From Burkholderiales bacterium UBA6064 (GTDB lineage Bacteria; Pseudomonadota; Gammaproteobacteria; Burkholderiales; Burkholderiaceae_B), in contig DIYC01000142.1 of assembly GCA_002428895.1 (NCBI GenBank), positions 62,974 to 72,113 on the forward strand: a stretch of 9,140 nt of DNA, given 5' to 3'. Every line of letters begins with the position of its first letter. Position 1 is the first letter of the stretch. The position numbers and the translations under genes were made by a program. Shown in pieces: positions 1 through 6,743 of this stretch. The notes under the pieces were generated by a model that was not told the DNA's origin, did not search any database, and saw only the letters and a program-made list of their open reading frames with translations.

Positions 1-1430
1 ACATGGTGCGTCACCCCAGTATGCCTCGAGACGCCTTTAAAGATTTATGGGCAACCATTCACAATGGTGAACCCTGGCAAGGCTTAGTTAAAAACCGCTG
101 CAAAGATGGTGGTTTTTATTGGGTTAAAGCGTATGTCACCCCTATGACACAAAATGGCGAGAAAATCGGCTACATGTCGGTTCGATCAAAACCCACCGAA
201 TCAGAAAAAGCCTGTGCCGAGCAACTGTATCGTGAGGTCAATCAAGGCACAAAGCCTTTTCCGTTTACAAAGCCAAAAAAAGGCCGACCTTTCACCATTG
301 ATTTGGCCATAGTTTGCCTAATTCCCTTGATATTAGAAATCGTCAGTAATTTTATTGCCAATCCTGTATTGAATCATTCTCTAATTGGTTTAAGTCTAAT
401 TTTTGGTGCTGGCGGGTTTTTGTGGTTACGTCATGCGATTCGTTCTGAAAGTCAAAAAATTTCGAATGCGCTAGTTGGGTTGTCTGAAGGTAATTTTAAG
501 TCTGAAGTTCAAAGCTCCTCAATCAAAGAGTTTAATCAAACTTTAGTCGGTCTTTCAAACATGCAAGTTAATTTAAGAGCGATTATTTCTGACGTCGTCA
601 CCAGTGCGCAACAAGTTGGTCACGATGCCAACCGTTTAGAGTCGCTGTCTAGTAATTTAATGACTCAAAGTCAAGAACAATCCGATGGAATTAGCGGTGT
701 AGCAGCTGCGCTCGAAGAACTTTCGGTATCCGTCTCTGAAATTTCAGATGCAACACGAAATAGCTCCAAACACGCAGAAGATGCCATGAATGTGGTAAAA
801 AGCGGCCAAGAAGCCATGTCCAAATCAACTTCGGCAACCGACGAAGTCGCGGTGGTTGTCAATCAAGCCAAATCAAATGTTCATGAGCTGAACGAAGCGG
901 TTGATCGTATTAGTTCTGTGACCAAAACCATTACAGAAATTGCAGAAAAAACTAATTTATTGGCCTTAAATGCAGCCATTGAGGCTGCTCGTGCCGGAGA
1001 ATCAGGACGAGGATTTGCGGTTGTAGCGGATGAAGTGCGTAAACTGGCAGAAATGACCCGACAGTCCACCACCGAAATTTCAGCGACTGTTGAAGAAATT
1101 CAAACCGGTACCCGAAGTGCAGCCAACGTGATGGAAAAAGCAGTGGATCGAGTTGCCGTGGGCAATAAATTAATTAAAGAAGCAAATTTAAGTTTACAAG
1201 ACATTAAAAAAGCCAGCGATGGCGTCGCCAGATCGGCTGCCGACATTTCAGCCATGCTGAATCAGCAGTCACAAGCTTCGAACGAAGTCGCTAACAGCAT
1301 GGAAAAAATGAGCGCACTAACAGATAGCAACGTGAATGCAATTCGTAAATTAGAAAAATCAGCAAAAGAACTTTCACTCACTTCGGATGCATTAAGAAAA
1401 CTAACCACCGCTTTTGAGGCTAATTTATAA
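1..1430 (+). CDS. Aer-like PAS-domain methyl-accepting chemotaxis receptor, 5' end cut by window
   Basis: Inner-membrane chemoreceptor signalling to the CheA/CheW kinase complex. Residues here count from the Met at base 3, which is internal: the family reads N-MVRHP-x-MP at this point, and bases 1-2 (AC) fit the preceding Asn codon. By alignment with remembered E. coli Aer, about 54 residues are missing. Residues 1-65 are the second half of a PAS domain with R3, H4, P5 and W16 matching Aer R57, H58, P59 and W70, which are linked to FAD binding; Aer D60 is Ser here. Two membrane segments (about 98-118 and 124-142) form a hairpin with no periplasmic domain, followed by a HAMP-like stretch (about 143-170). 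The signalling domain runs from about 190, with the conserved hairpin tip at 312-352 ([19 protein letters not shown]). It ends FEANL, without a CheR-docking pentapeptide. Redox or energy sensing is inferred from the family; the ligand is unknown. Confidence 0.93.
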   Translation, partial: MVRHPSMPRDAFKDLWATIHNGEPWQGLVKNRCKDGGFYWVKAYVTPMTQNGEKIGYMSVRSKPTESEKACAEQLYREVNQGTKPFPFTKPKKGRPFTIDLAIVCLIPLILEIVSNFIANPVLNHSLIGLSLIFGAGGFLWLRHAIRSESQKISNALVGLSEGNFKSEVQSSSIKEFNQTLVGLSNMQVNLRAIISDVVTSAQQVGHDANRLESLSSNLMTQSQEQSDGISGVAAALEELSVSVSEISDATRNSSKHAEDAMNVVKSGQEAMSKSTSATDEVAVVVNQAKSNVHELNEAVDRISSVTKTITEIAEKTNLLALNAAIEAARAGESGRGFAVVADEVRKLAEMTRQSTTEISATVEEIQTGTRSAANVMEKAVDRVAVGNKLIKEANLSLQDIKKASDGVARSAADISAMLNQQSQASNEVANSMEKMSALTDSNVNAIRKLEKSAKELSLTSDALRKLTTAFEANL

Positions 1431-1435
1431 AACAC

Positions 1436-2179
1436 TTAAGCGGCGGCAGATGGATTGTTTTTTTCAAATTCAAGTTGAAGTAATTTTTTTTGAATTAAAT
1501 TGATGATTTGCGGGTTATTTTTCATCCGTGCATAACCCGCCGCATCAAAACCAGAGCGATTCACCACCGACAAGTCTGCCCCATATTCAAGCAACAACTC
1601 GACTGATTTTAACTGATTTTCACGCACCGCCAACATCAGCGGTGTTGTACCGTTCGGCGATTGTGCGTCAATGACAGCACCGGCAGACAACAACAGCCGC
1701 AATGAATTAACCGACCCCGCAGCGGCAGCGTAGTGAACCTCGGTCCAGGAGCCCGTTTCTTTGGTTTTTGCTCCCTTGGATAATAAGCTAGCCACCCAAG
1801 AAGCATTATTTTGTGATGCAGCAACCATAAGAGGCGTCACCCCATTTAAATCAGCTTGATTGACGTTTAGCTGATCAAGCTGCAATAACAATCGCACTGT
1901 ACGATTAGAACCGTTTTGCATCGCAAAACTAATCGCAGGAAACCCTTCTTCGGTTTGGACGTTTGGATTTAAGCCACTCTTCAACAACGATTGTACCAAA
2001 TGCTCATCATCGAGTTTAAGGGCTCGAAAAAATGAAATTATCATGTTTGTTTTTTCTGAATTGTCAACGTTTTGCGCGAAAACTGGCTGCAAAACTACAG
2101 CAAGACTAAGTACAGAGACACACAAGCCCAGAACAAAGCTTTGAACCCATTGAACTGAAATTAAAAAGTTACGATTCAT
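1436..2179 (-). CDS. Secreted ankyrin-repeat protein downstream of tatD
   Basis: A 247-residue protein. Residues 1-35 are a signal peptide: MNRN, a long hydrophobic core, then PVFA|Q as the likely cleavage site, so it should act in the periplasm or outside. The rest is mostly ankyrin repeats, with units at about 73-101, 107-137, 143-168, 171-201 and a capping unit at 206-232; the best shows NGTTPLMLAVRENQLKSVEL. Ankyrin repeats bind proteins; no catalytic domain is visible. The ATG at 2179 is preceded by AGGA on its own strand and overlaps the end of tatD by 11 bases, suggesting coupled translation. The frame stays open to 2347, but that extension lies inside tatD, lacks a signal peptide at its start and is rejected. 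A secreted ankyrin protein after tatD is, from memory, common in Burkholderiales, but its partner is unknown. The stop lies 5 bases from that of the convergent chemoreceptor gene. Confidence 0.9.
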   Translation of the reverse strand: MNRNFLISVQWVQSFVLGLCVSVLSLAVVLQPVFAQNVDNSEKTNMIISFFRALKLDDEHLVQSLLKSGLNPNVQTEEGFPAISFAMQNGSNRTVRLLLQLDQLNVNQADLNGVTPLMVAASQNNASWVASLLSKGAKTKETGSWTEVHYAAAAGSVNSLRLLLSAGAVIDAQSPNGTTPLMLAVRENQLKSVELLLEYGADLSVVNRSGFDAAGYARMKNNPQIINLIQKKLLQLEFEKNNPSAAA

Positions 2180-2942
2180 CAACAATCCTAAATAAATGAT
2201 AAAAGTTATCACGCGTAATGCGCCCAATTTCTTGAAGTGGCAAGCCTTTTTGCTCAGCCAGCGTTTGCGCAACCAAAGGAACATAACTTGGCTCATTGGT
2301 TTTTCCCCGATGAGGAACGGGTGCCAAATAAGGGGAATCGGTTTCAATCAGAATGCGATCCAATGGCACAAACTTCACCACTTCACGTAAATCAACCGCG
2401 TTTTTAAATGTCACGATGCCAGAAAACGAAATGTACATGCCTAAATCTAAGGCACGCCGAGCAAAGTCTTTCGATTCAGTAAAACAATGAATAACCCCTT
2501 GACATTGACTGGCTTGTTCTTCGTGCAACACGCTCAAAGTGTCTTCACCCGCATGACGGGTGTGCACAATAATTGGTTTTTGAGTTGCAACCCCAGCTCG
2601 AATATGAGTACGAAATCGATCACGTTGCCAGGTTAAATCACCTTGCAAACGAAAATAGTCCAAACCCGTTTCCCCAATTGCAATCACTTTGGGGTGCTTC
2701 GACAGTTTAATTAAATGTTCCACAGTAGGTTCTTGAACATGTTGATAATCTGGATGAACACCCACAGTTGCCCACAAGCAATCTGAAGAGGAGGCAACTG
2801 CCAGCACTTGGTCAACCGTTTCAAGTTGAACTGAAATACACAACGCCTGCGTTACTTGAGCGGCTTGCATACGGGCTAAAATCCCCGAAAGATCTTGAAC
2901 AAGCTCAGGGAAATCTAAGTGACAATGAGAATCGACAAACAC
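2169..2942 (-). CDS. tatD: TatD family metal-dependent hydrolase (DNase)
   Basis: A 257-residue cytoplasmic amidohydrolase-fold enzyme of the TatD/YcfH group, a divalent-metal nuclease implicated in DNA repair and turnover. All expected metal ligands are present: H6 and H8 in DSHCHLD, E91 in GETGLDYF, H127 in IIVHTRH, H152 in VIHCFTES and D202 in IETDSPYLAP. The family motif PVPHRGK-x-NEP follows at 208-217. Length is normal. The start is GTG; an in-frame TAA lies only 12 bases upstream and the HxH motif is at residue 6, so no other ordinary start is possible. The Shine-Dalgarno sequence is poor. It sits 91 bases after holB, a gap in which many relatives carry pilZ, and overlaps the ankyrin gene by 11 bases. 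Family assignment is secure; the exact substrate, and whether it is the TatD or YcfH paralogue, is not. Confidence 0.95.
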   Translation of the reverse strand: MFVDSHCHLDFPELVQDLSGILARMQAAQVTQALCISVQLETVDQVLAVASSSDCLWATVGVHPDYQHVQEPTVEHLIKLSKHPKVIAIGETGLDYFRLQGDLTWQRDRFRTHIRAGVATQKPIIVHTRHAGEDTLSVLHEEQASQCQGVIHCFTESKDFARRALDLGMYISFSGIVTFKNAVDLREVVKFVPLDRILIETDSPYLAPVPHRGKTNEPSYVPLVAQTLAEQKGLPLQEIGRITRDNFYHLFRIVDES

Positions 2943-2963
2943 AAGAATGACCGTTTAGATAAA

Positions 2964-2979
2964 AGTATAAAATTATACT
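2964..2979. repeat. 16-bp perfect palindrome, nested in a second inverted repeat, in the holB-tatD gap
   Basis: AGTATAA / AA / TTATACT has two perfect 7-base arms around a 2-base spacer. A second pair, ACCGT (2950-2954) and ACGGT (2983-2987), brackets it slightly off-centre. The palindrome overlaps the candidate -10 box of tatD, so it could be a repressor operator; as RNA the two pairs could form a bulged stem-loop. The AT-rich composition makes short palindromes more likely by chance, so function is only inferred. Confidence 0.5.
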
Positions 2980-3000
2980 AATACGGTGGCCTACTAAAAA
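2972..3000 (-). promoter_or_regulatory. Candidate internal promoter for tatD-ank
   Basis: Read on the minus strand, TATAAT (2977-2972) is a perfect -10 box. A weak -35 (TTTTTA, 3000-2995) lies 17 bases upstream. Transcription would start near 2965, giving a leader of about 22 bases before the GTG of tatD. The 91-base gap breaks the otherwise overlapping operon, which fits a separate promoter here. The poor -35 and AT-rich setting keep confidence low. Confidence 0.4.
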
Positions 3001-3033
3001 GCAACTAAACCGCTTTGTTTTCATCAACTTGAA

Positions 3034-4041
3034 TTATTGTTTAATTAAATGCCAATTCTCAGTGATAAAGTCTAACGAAAGCTTTACATTCAAAGGATGA
3101 TGAGCAAATCTATTTTCTTGTTGCAGCACGCTAAACAACGTGTTGACTCGGTCACGGGGCAAACGTTTTACCCACTGCATGTCATCGATCCAACTCAGAA
3201 ACTGAGTGGGTAACATGCCTTCAATCAGTAACTGAAAATCATAACACACTCGCATTGCCAATTGATACAAAACCGAGATGCCCAATTCATCAACAGATGC
3301 CAATAAACGGTCATCGGGGTCTTCACTGATCAGCCATTGTACCCATTTGCGCCTTAAATTGAGTAACGCTGAAGAATGTTGTAACTGCAAAGCATCGTAG
3401 GCATTTAATAAAGCTAAACTGAGCAATTGTTCCGGCTCTGCAGCACCCTGCTGTCGCAACCAAGTAATTTGTTCAAGAAAACTGGGTATTGCCGCACTTA
3501 CAATTTGACAGCGAGAAATCACTGTCGCTGGTAAATGATCTAGAGCTTGACCAATTAATAGAATACATAAATGATCAGGGGGCTCTTCCAGTGTTTTTAA
3601 CAGTGCATTGGCAGACGATGTATTCAAGGCATCAAATGGGTAAATCAAGACATACCGCTTTTGTAACCGACTCGACGCAGTATAAAAAAAATCTTGGCAT
3701 TGCCTCACTTCATCAATCAAAATGGATTCGCTGTATTTTTTTATCCCTTTGGGCACACCATGTAATTCGTACTCATGTAACTCTTTTTGCGGCCAAAGAT
3801 AATACACATCGGGGTGATTGTTACTTTTAAACAAATGGCACGCTTCACAATGACCACACGCAGGGGATAAATTAGACTGCTCACACAACGAATTGGCCAA
3901 AAACTGAATAGCAACTTGCAACAAACCTTTGTCATCATGGCCAGCTAAAATAATCGGATTATTTTTATACTGAGCCTGTTGTGTAAGCTGCTCTAACACC
4001 GTGAGTAGCCACGGTGCAAATTCTTGTTGATTTATCCGCAC
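3034..4041 (-). CDS. holB: DNA polymerase III subunit delta prime
   Basis: A 335-residue clamp-loader subunit; with tau/gamma and delta it loads the beta sliding clamp during replication. The zinc module is complete: C53, C62, C65 and C68, close to E. coli C50, C59, C62 and C65. The AAA+ core shows the sensor region NALLKTLEEPP (145-155) and the SRC motif (176-178). The P-loop position (AGHDDKG, 33-39) is degenerate, as expected for a delta prime that does not hydrolyse ATP. Length matches E. coli (334). The start is GTG, overlapping the tmk stop by 10 bases; an in-frame TAG begins 12 bases upstream, so this is the longest possible form. No strong Shine-Dalgarno sequence is seen, so translation is probably coupled to tmk. 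The tmk-holB order is the usual proteobacterial one. Confidence 0.95.
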   Translation of the reverse strand: MRINQQEFAPWLLTVLEQLTQQAQYKNNPIILAGHDDKGLLQVAIQFLANSLCEQSNLSPACGHCEACHLFKSNNHPDVYYLWPQKELHEYELHGVPKGIKKYSESILIDEVRQCQDFFYTASSRLQKRYVLIYPFDALNTSSANALLKTLEEPPDHLCILLIGQALDHLPATVISRCQIVSAAIPSFLEQITWLRQQGAAEPEQLLSLALLNAYDALQLQHSSALLNLRRKWVQWLISEDPDDRLLASVDELGISVLYQLAMRVCYDFQLLIEGMLPTQFLSWIDDMQWVKRLPRDRVNTLFSVLQQENRFAHHPLNVKLSLDFITENWHLIKQ

Positions 4042-4667
4042 GACTTTTGACTACCAATCCATTGCAATAGTTCTGCTTGAACTTGCTGCCACACTTCATG
4101 CTCCGAAAGACTAGCCTGAATGACTCGGATACGCTGCGGATGATTTTTAGCTTGCTCTAAAAAACCTTGACGAACTTGTTGCATCAAAGACTCAGAACGA
4201 TTTTCAAATTTATCAACAACAGAGTGACGATGTGTGCGCCGAGTCAAAGCCAGTTGAACGGGCAAATCAAATAAGAAAGTGCAATCGGGTTCAAAGCGAT
4301 TTAATGCCCACTCGCTCAATTGCTGCAATTTAGAATAAGTCAAACCACCCGCATGAACTTGATAAGCAAACGACGAATCTTCAAACCGATCACACAACAC
4401 CACCTTACCTGCCTTTAAGGCAGGTTTAATCACCTCATGCACATGCTGACAGCGTGCTGCATAAAGTAATAAGGCCTCAGTTTCTAACTGCATCGTTTGA
4501 TGAAGAATTAATTGTCTTAATTGTTCAGCTAAATCGGTTCCGCCAGGTTCTCGTGTTTTAACTACAGAATAACCCTGCTGCTCCAAAAAATTAGCTGCAG
4601 CTAATAAATGAGAGGTTTTGCCCGCACCATCGATGCCCTCAAAAGAAATAAAAAAACCTCGACTCAA
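4032..4667 (-). CDS. tmk: Thymidylate kinase (dTMP kinase)
   Basis: A 211-residue cytoplasmic enzyme converting dTMP and ATP to dTDP and ADP, the committed step to dTTP. The P-loop FEGIDGAGKT lies at residues 9-18, the substrate segment TREPGGT at 38-44, the DR motif CDRFEDSSFAYQ at 92-103 and a LID region with VDKFENRSE at about 151-159. After AYQ the usual glycine-rich GGGRG-type segment reads VHAGG, so its Arg is not at the usual place. The start is TTG, sharing TTGA with the mltG stop, with AAGG eight bases upstream. This start puts the P-loop at the family's usual distance from the N-terminus. Four-base overlap with mltG and ten-base overlap with holB indicate one coupled mRNA. Confidence 0.95.
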   Translation of the reverse strand: MSRGFFISFEGIDGAGKTSHLLAAANFLEQQGYSVVKTREPGGTDLAEQLRQLILHQTMQLETEALLLYAARCQHVHEVIKPALKAGKVVLCDRFEDSSFAYQVHAGGLTYSKLQQLSEWALNRFEPDCTFLFDLPVQLALTRRTHRHSVVDKFENRSESLMQQVRQGFLEQAKNHPQRIRVIQASLSEHEVWQQVQAELLQWIGSQKSCG

Positions 4668-4679
4668 TTGGATCGCCTT
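4664..4679 (-). promoter_or_regulatory. Ribosome binding site and TTGA stop/start overlap deciding the tmk start
   Basis: On the minus strand AAGG precedes the TTG by eight bases. The TTG start of tmk and the TGA stop of mltG share the tetranucleotide TTGA (4667-4664). This is the arrangement of termination-reinitiation coupling, but with TTG in place of the usual ATG. Confidence 0.7.
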
Positions 4680-5701
4680 AAAATATAACGCCTCACAGCA
4701 TGATTATGCTCGTTTAAATTGCGACTAAAATAACTACTACCATTACCCTGAGCAACAAAATATAAATAGTCTGTTTTTTCAGGCCTTACCGCTGCGTACA
4801 AAGACGCTTTACCTGGATTAGAAATTGGCGTAGGAGGTAAACCAACTCGCGTATAGGTATTATACGGCGTATCTGTTTTTAAATGATTCTTGGTTAAATT
4901 ACCATCAAAATTTTCAACACCATAAATCACGGCTGGGTCTGTTTGAAGCAACATCTTGCGGTTTAAGCGATTCACGAACACACTGGCAATGCGAGGCCGA
5001 TCAGTCTCTAAACCCGTTTCCTTTTCAATAATCGATGCTAGAATTAAAGCTTCGTAAGGCGTTTTCAACGGTAAATCAGGTAAGCGATTTGCCCACGCTT
5101 GAGCCAATTCTTTTTGCTGCAAACGAATTGCACGACCCAGTATTTCAGACAACTTAGAACCTGGCGCATACCGATACGTGTCTGGGTATAACCAACCTTC
5201 CATGCCGTTGCCTTGTAGATTAAATTGCTTGGCCAACTCAGTTTCGCTAAGGCCAACTAAATCATCCTGAAGATCAGATTGAAGACGCAATTGAGCGATC
5301 ATTTGCACACTGGTTAAACCCTCAACTAAAGTCACACTGTTTAATAAACCCTTACCAATACTTAAAAAGCGAACCAATTCAAGCGTAGAAAGATTAGGGG
5401 GAATGACATAACGACCTGCTTTTAATTGACCAGCTTTCTTGGTTAAACGTGCAGCCAAAACAAATAAGTTTGGCTCAACCATTAACCCTTGAACACGTAA
5501 TTCCTGAGCAATAGCCCTAGCTCCCATACCCGAGGGAACATACGCATCGATTAACTCATCTTTTCGATTGATTGGAACATGAAGTGCCCACATTAAACCC
5601 AACGCAATTGCCACTAAAAGTGTTGACGTTGCCAATAGAACACGTAAAATTCGGCCTGTAAACGATTTAGATTTTTTCTGAGGTTGTTTTTTTGAAGTCA
5701 C
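4664..5701 (-). CDS. mltG: Endolytic murein transglycosylase MltG (YceG family)
   Basis: A 345-residue inner-membrane protein that cuts nascent peptidoglycan and is thought to end glycan-strand synthesis. A basic N-terminus (KKQPQKKSK) is followed by one membrane anchor at about 18-40; the rest is periplasmic. A LysM-like segment (about 48-115) precedes the catalytic YceG domain. The catalytic Glu is E226 in LILASIIEKETG, matching E. coli E218. Other family motifs are GWLYPDTY (169-176), LQTDP (252-256), YNTYTRVGLPPTPISNPG (280-297) and the C-terminal FSRNLNEHN. The start is GTG with AGGA nine bases upstream. It is the first gene of the minus-strand operon, divergent from ygfZ as in other Burkholderiales, and a good promoter lies just upstream. 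Confidence 0.96.
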   Translation of the reverse strand: MTSKKQPQKKSKSFTGRILRVLLATSTLLVAIALGLMWALHVPINRKDELIDAYVPSGMGARAIAQELRVQGLMVEPNLFVLAARLTKKAGQLKAGRYVIPPNLSTLELVRFLSIGKGLLNSVTLVEGLTSVQMIAQLRLQSDLQDDLVGLSETELAKQFNLQGNGMEGWLYPDTYRYAPGSKLSEILGRAIRLQQKELAQAWANRLPDLPLKTPYEALILASIIEKETGLETDRPRIASVFVNRLNRKMLLQTDPAVIYGVENFDGNLTKNHLKTDTPYNTYTRVGLPPTPISNPGKASLYAAVRPEKTDYLYFVAQGNGSSYFSRNLNEHNHAVRRYILRRSN

Positions 5702-5741
5702 AGCACAATATCCTAAAAAGTGGTCACTGTGAACTTACCAG

Positions 5742-5770
5742 AAATTAACTTCATCTGTCCGTTATTTCAA
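5742..5770 (-). promoter_or_regulatory. Sigma70-type promoter for the mltG operon
   Basis: On the minus strand the -35 TTGAAA (5770-5765) and the -10 TAATTT (5747-5742) are separated by exactly 17 bases. Transcription would begin near 5735, giving a leader of roughly 34 bases that contains AGGA before the GTG of mltG. It is the best promoter match I found in the window. No comparably clear promoter was seen for ygfZ on the other strand. Confidence 0.6.
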
Positions 5771-5786
5771 TCAACCGGTTAAAAAT

Positions 5787-6710
5787 ATGAGCAATCAAGC
5801 CACAAATCACTGGGGAATTATTCAGGTCACCGGCGAAGACGCCGAGACCTTTTTACACAGCCAGCTCTCCAATAGTATACGCAACTTCAAGTCTCCCCAA
5901 GAAGTGCGTTTGGCGGCTTATTGTTCTGCAAAAGGCAGAGTAATGGGTTCATTTTTCATCTGGCGTTATGCAGATGCTTTTTACTTATTATGCCAAGCAG
6001 AGCTCATCGGTAAGCTGATTCAACGATTTAATCTATTTAAGCTAAGAAGCAAGTGTGTATTCAGCGATTTAAGCACAGAGTATCTTTACCAAACTGTGCT
6101 GACCCCACGTCAAGAAAAGCTAGTTGCTGAAACATCTGAAAGCCACCATTTGCTGATTTTACCTTGTCTTGAGAGCAATGCCCACTCTGCAGGCTTGCGG
6201 ATGACACCCCTTACGCCCAAGAATACCAACCAACCACAAATAAACCAATTACTGCTAGCACCGCCATATTATTTTGAATACGCTTTACAACAGTTAGGTA
6301 TTGCTTACATTACTCAAACAACTTACGAACAATTCACTGTGCAAAACATGAACTACGATTTAATTGGTGGTGTCGACTTTAATAAAGGCTGTTACCCAGG
6401 CCAAGAAATTGTGGCTCGAAGTCATTATCTAGGTAAAATAAAAAAACGGGCTTTATTAGCCACAACAAATCAAGAAGTTAAGCCAGGTCAAGATCTTTGG
6501 CTTCATGCCGACAACCCACACGAACCCGTCGGAGTGGTTATTAATGCGTGTCGATTTGAGGGTAAAACATATTTGCTTGTCGAAGCACCGCTGCAAGAAG
6601 CTATTGAAGAAAAAAAACAGTTTTGCTTCAATCAAACAAATTCAGACGATACATTTTATTTATCCGCACCACCCTACGATGTGCTAGCCAAAGGTAATCA
6701 ATTGGCGTAA
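5787..6710 (+). CDS. ygfZ: YgfZ/GcvT folate-binding protein for Fe-S cluster assembly or repair
   Basis: A 307-residue cytoplasmic protein related to the glycine-cleavage T protein. The signature K-G-C-Y-P-G-Q-E is at 200-207, with C202 matching the essential Cys of E. coli YgfZ (C228). The N-terminal segment WGIIQVTGEDAETFLHSQLS (9-28) and CSAKGRV (46-52) are also family-typical. YgfZ uses folate to support the function of certain Fe-S enzymes such as MiaB. The ATG at 5787 is chosen because it places the WGIIQVTG segment near the N-terminus as in homologues; the upstream bases give no convincing Shine-Dalgarno sequence. It diverges from mltG and converges with the orphan ankyrin-like gene. 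The bolA gene nearby also belongs to Fe-S metabolism, though on a separate transcript. Confidence 0.95.
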   Translation: MSNQATNHWGIIQVTGEDAETFLHSQLSNSIRNFKSPQEVRLAAYCSAKGRVMGSFFIWRYADAFYLLCQAELIGKLIQRFNLFKLRSKCVFSDLSTEYLYQTVLTPRQEKLVAETSESHHLLILPCLESNAHSAGLRMTPLTPKNTNQPQINQLLLAPPYYFEYALQQLGIAYITQTTYEQFTVQNMNYDLIGGVDFNKGCYPGQEIVARSHYLGKIKKRALLATTNQEVKPGQDLWLHADNPHEPVGVVINACRFEGKTYLLVEAPLQEAIEEKKQFCFNQTNSDDTFYLSAPPYDVLAKGNQLA

Positions 6711-6743
6711 CCAGCAACACAATAAAAATTCATAGCGCCAATT
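6700..6743. terminator. Inverted repeat across the ygfZ/ankyrin stop codons, possible bidirectional terminator
   Basis: AATTGGCG (6700-6707) and CGCCAATT (6736-6743) are perfect 8-base arms around a 28-base loop, covering the stop codons of two convergent genes. The position suits a shared terminator. However, the loop is long and no clean T-run follows on either strand, so it may instead be a protein site or chance. Confidence 0.35.

Noticed and set aside
671..1072. Open frames antisense to the chemoreceptor gene, and others such as 3489-3830 antisense to holB and 6969-7280 antisense to the orphan ankyrin-like gene.
   Set aside because: They are shadows of well-supported genes, with low-complexity or unrecognisable products and no ribosome sites.
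1469..1491. Palindrome TTCAAGTTGAA followed by a run of eight T as a terminator for the chemoreceptor gene.
   Set aside because: Only three pairs can form once a loop is allowed; the segment is ordinary coding sequence of the ankyrin gene.
2180..2347. A 56-residue N-terminal extension of the ankyrin gene starting at 2347.
   Set aside because: It lies inside tatD in another frame, and the internal ATG at 2179 has an AGGA site and begins a clear signal peptide.
3000..3018. AGCGG/TTGCT mini-hairpin with a T-run on the minus strand as a holB terminator.
   Set aside because: Five pairs, two of them G-U, are too weak to call a terminator.
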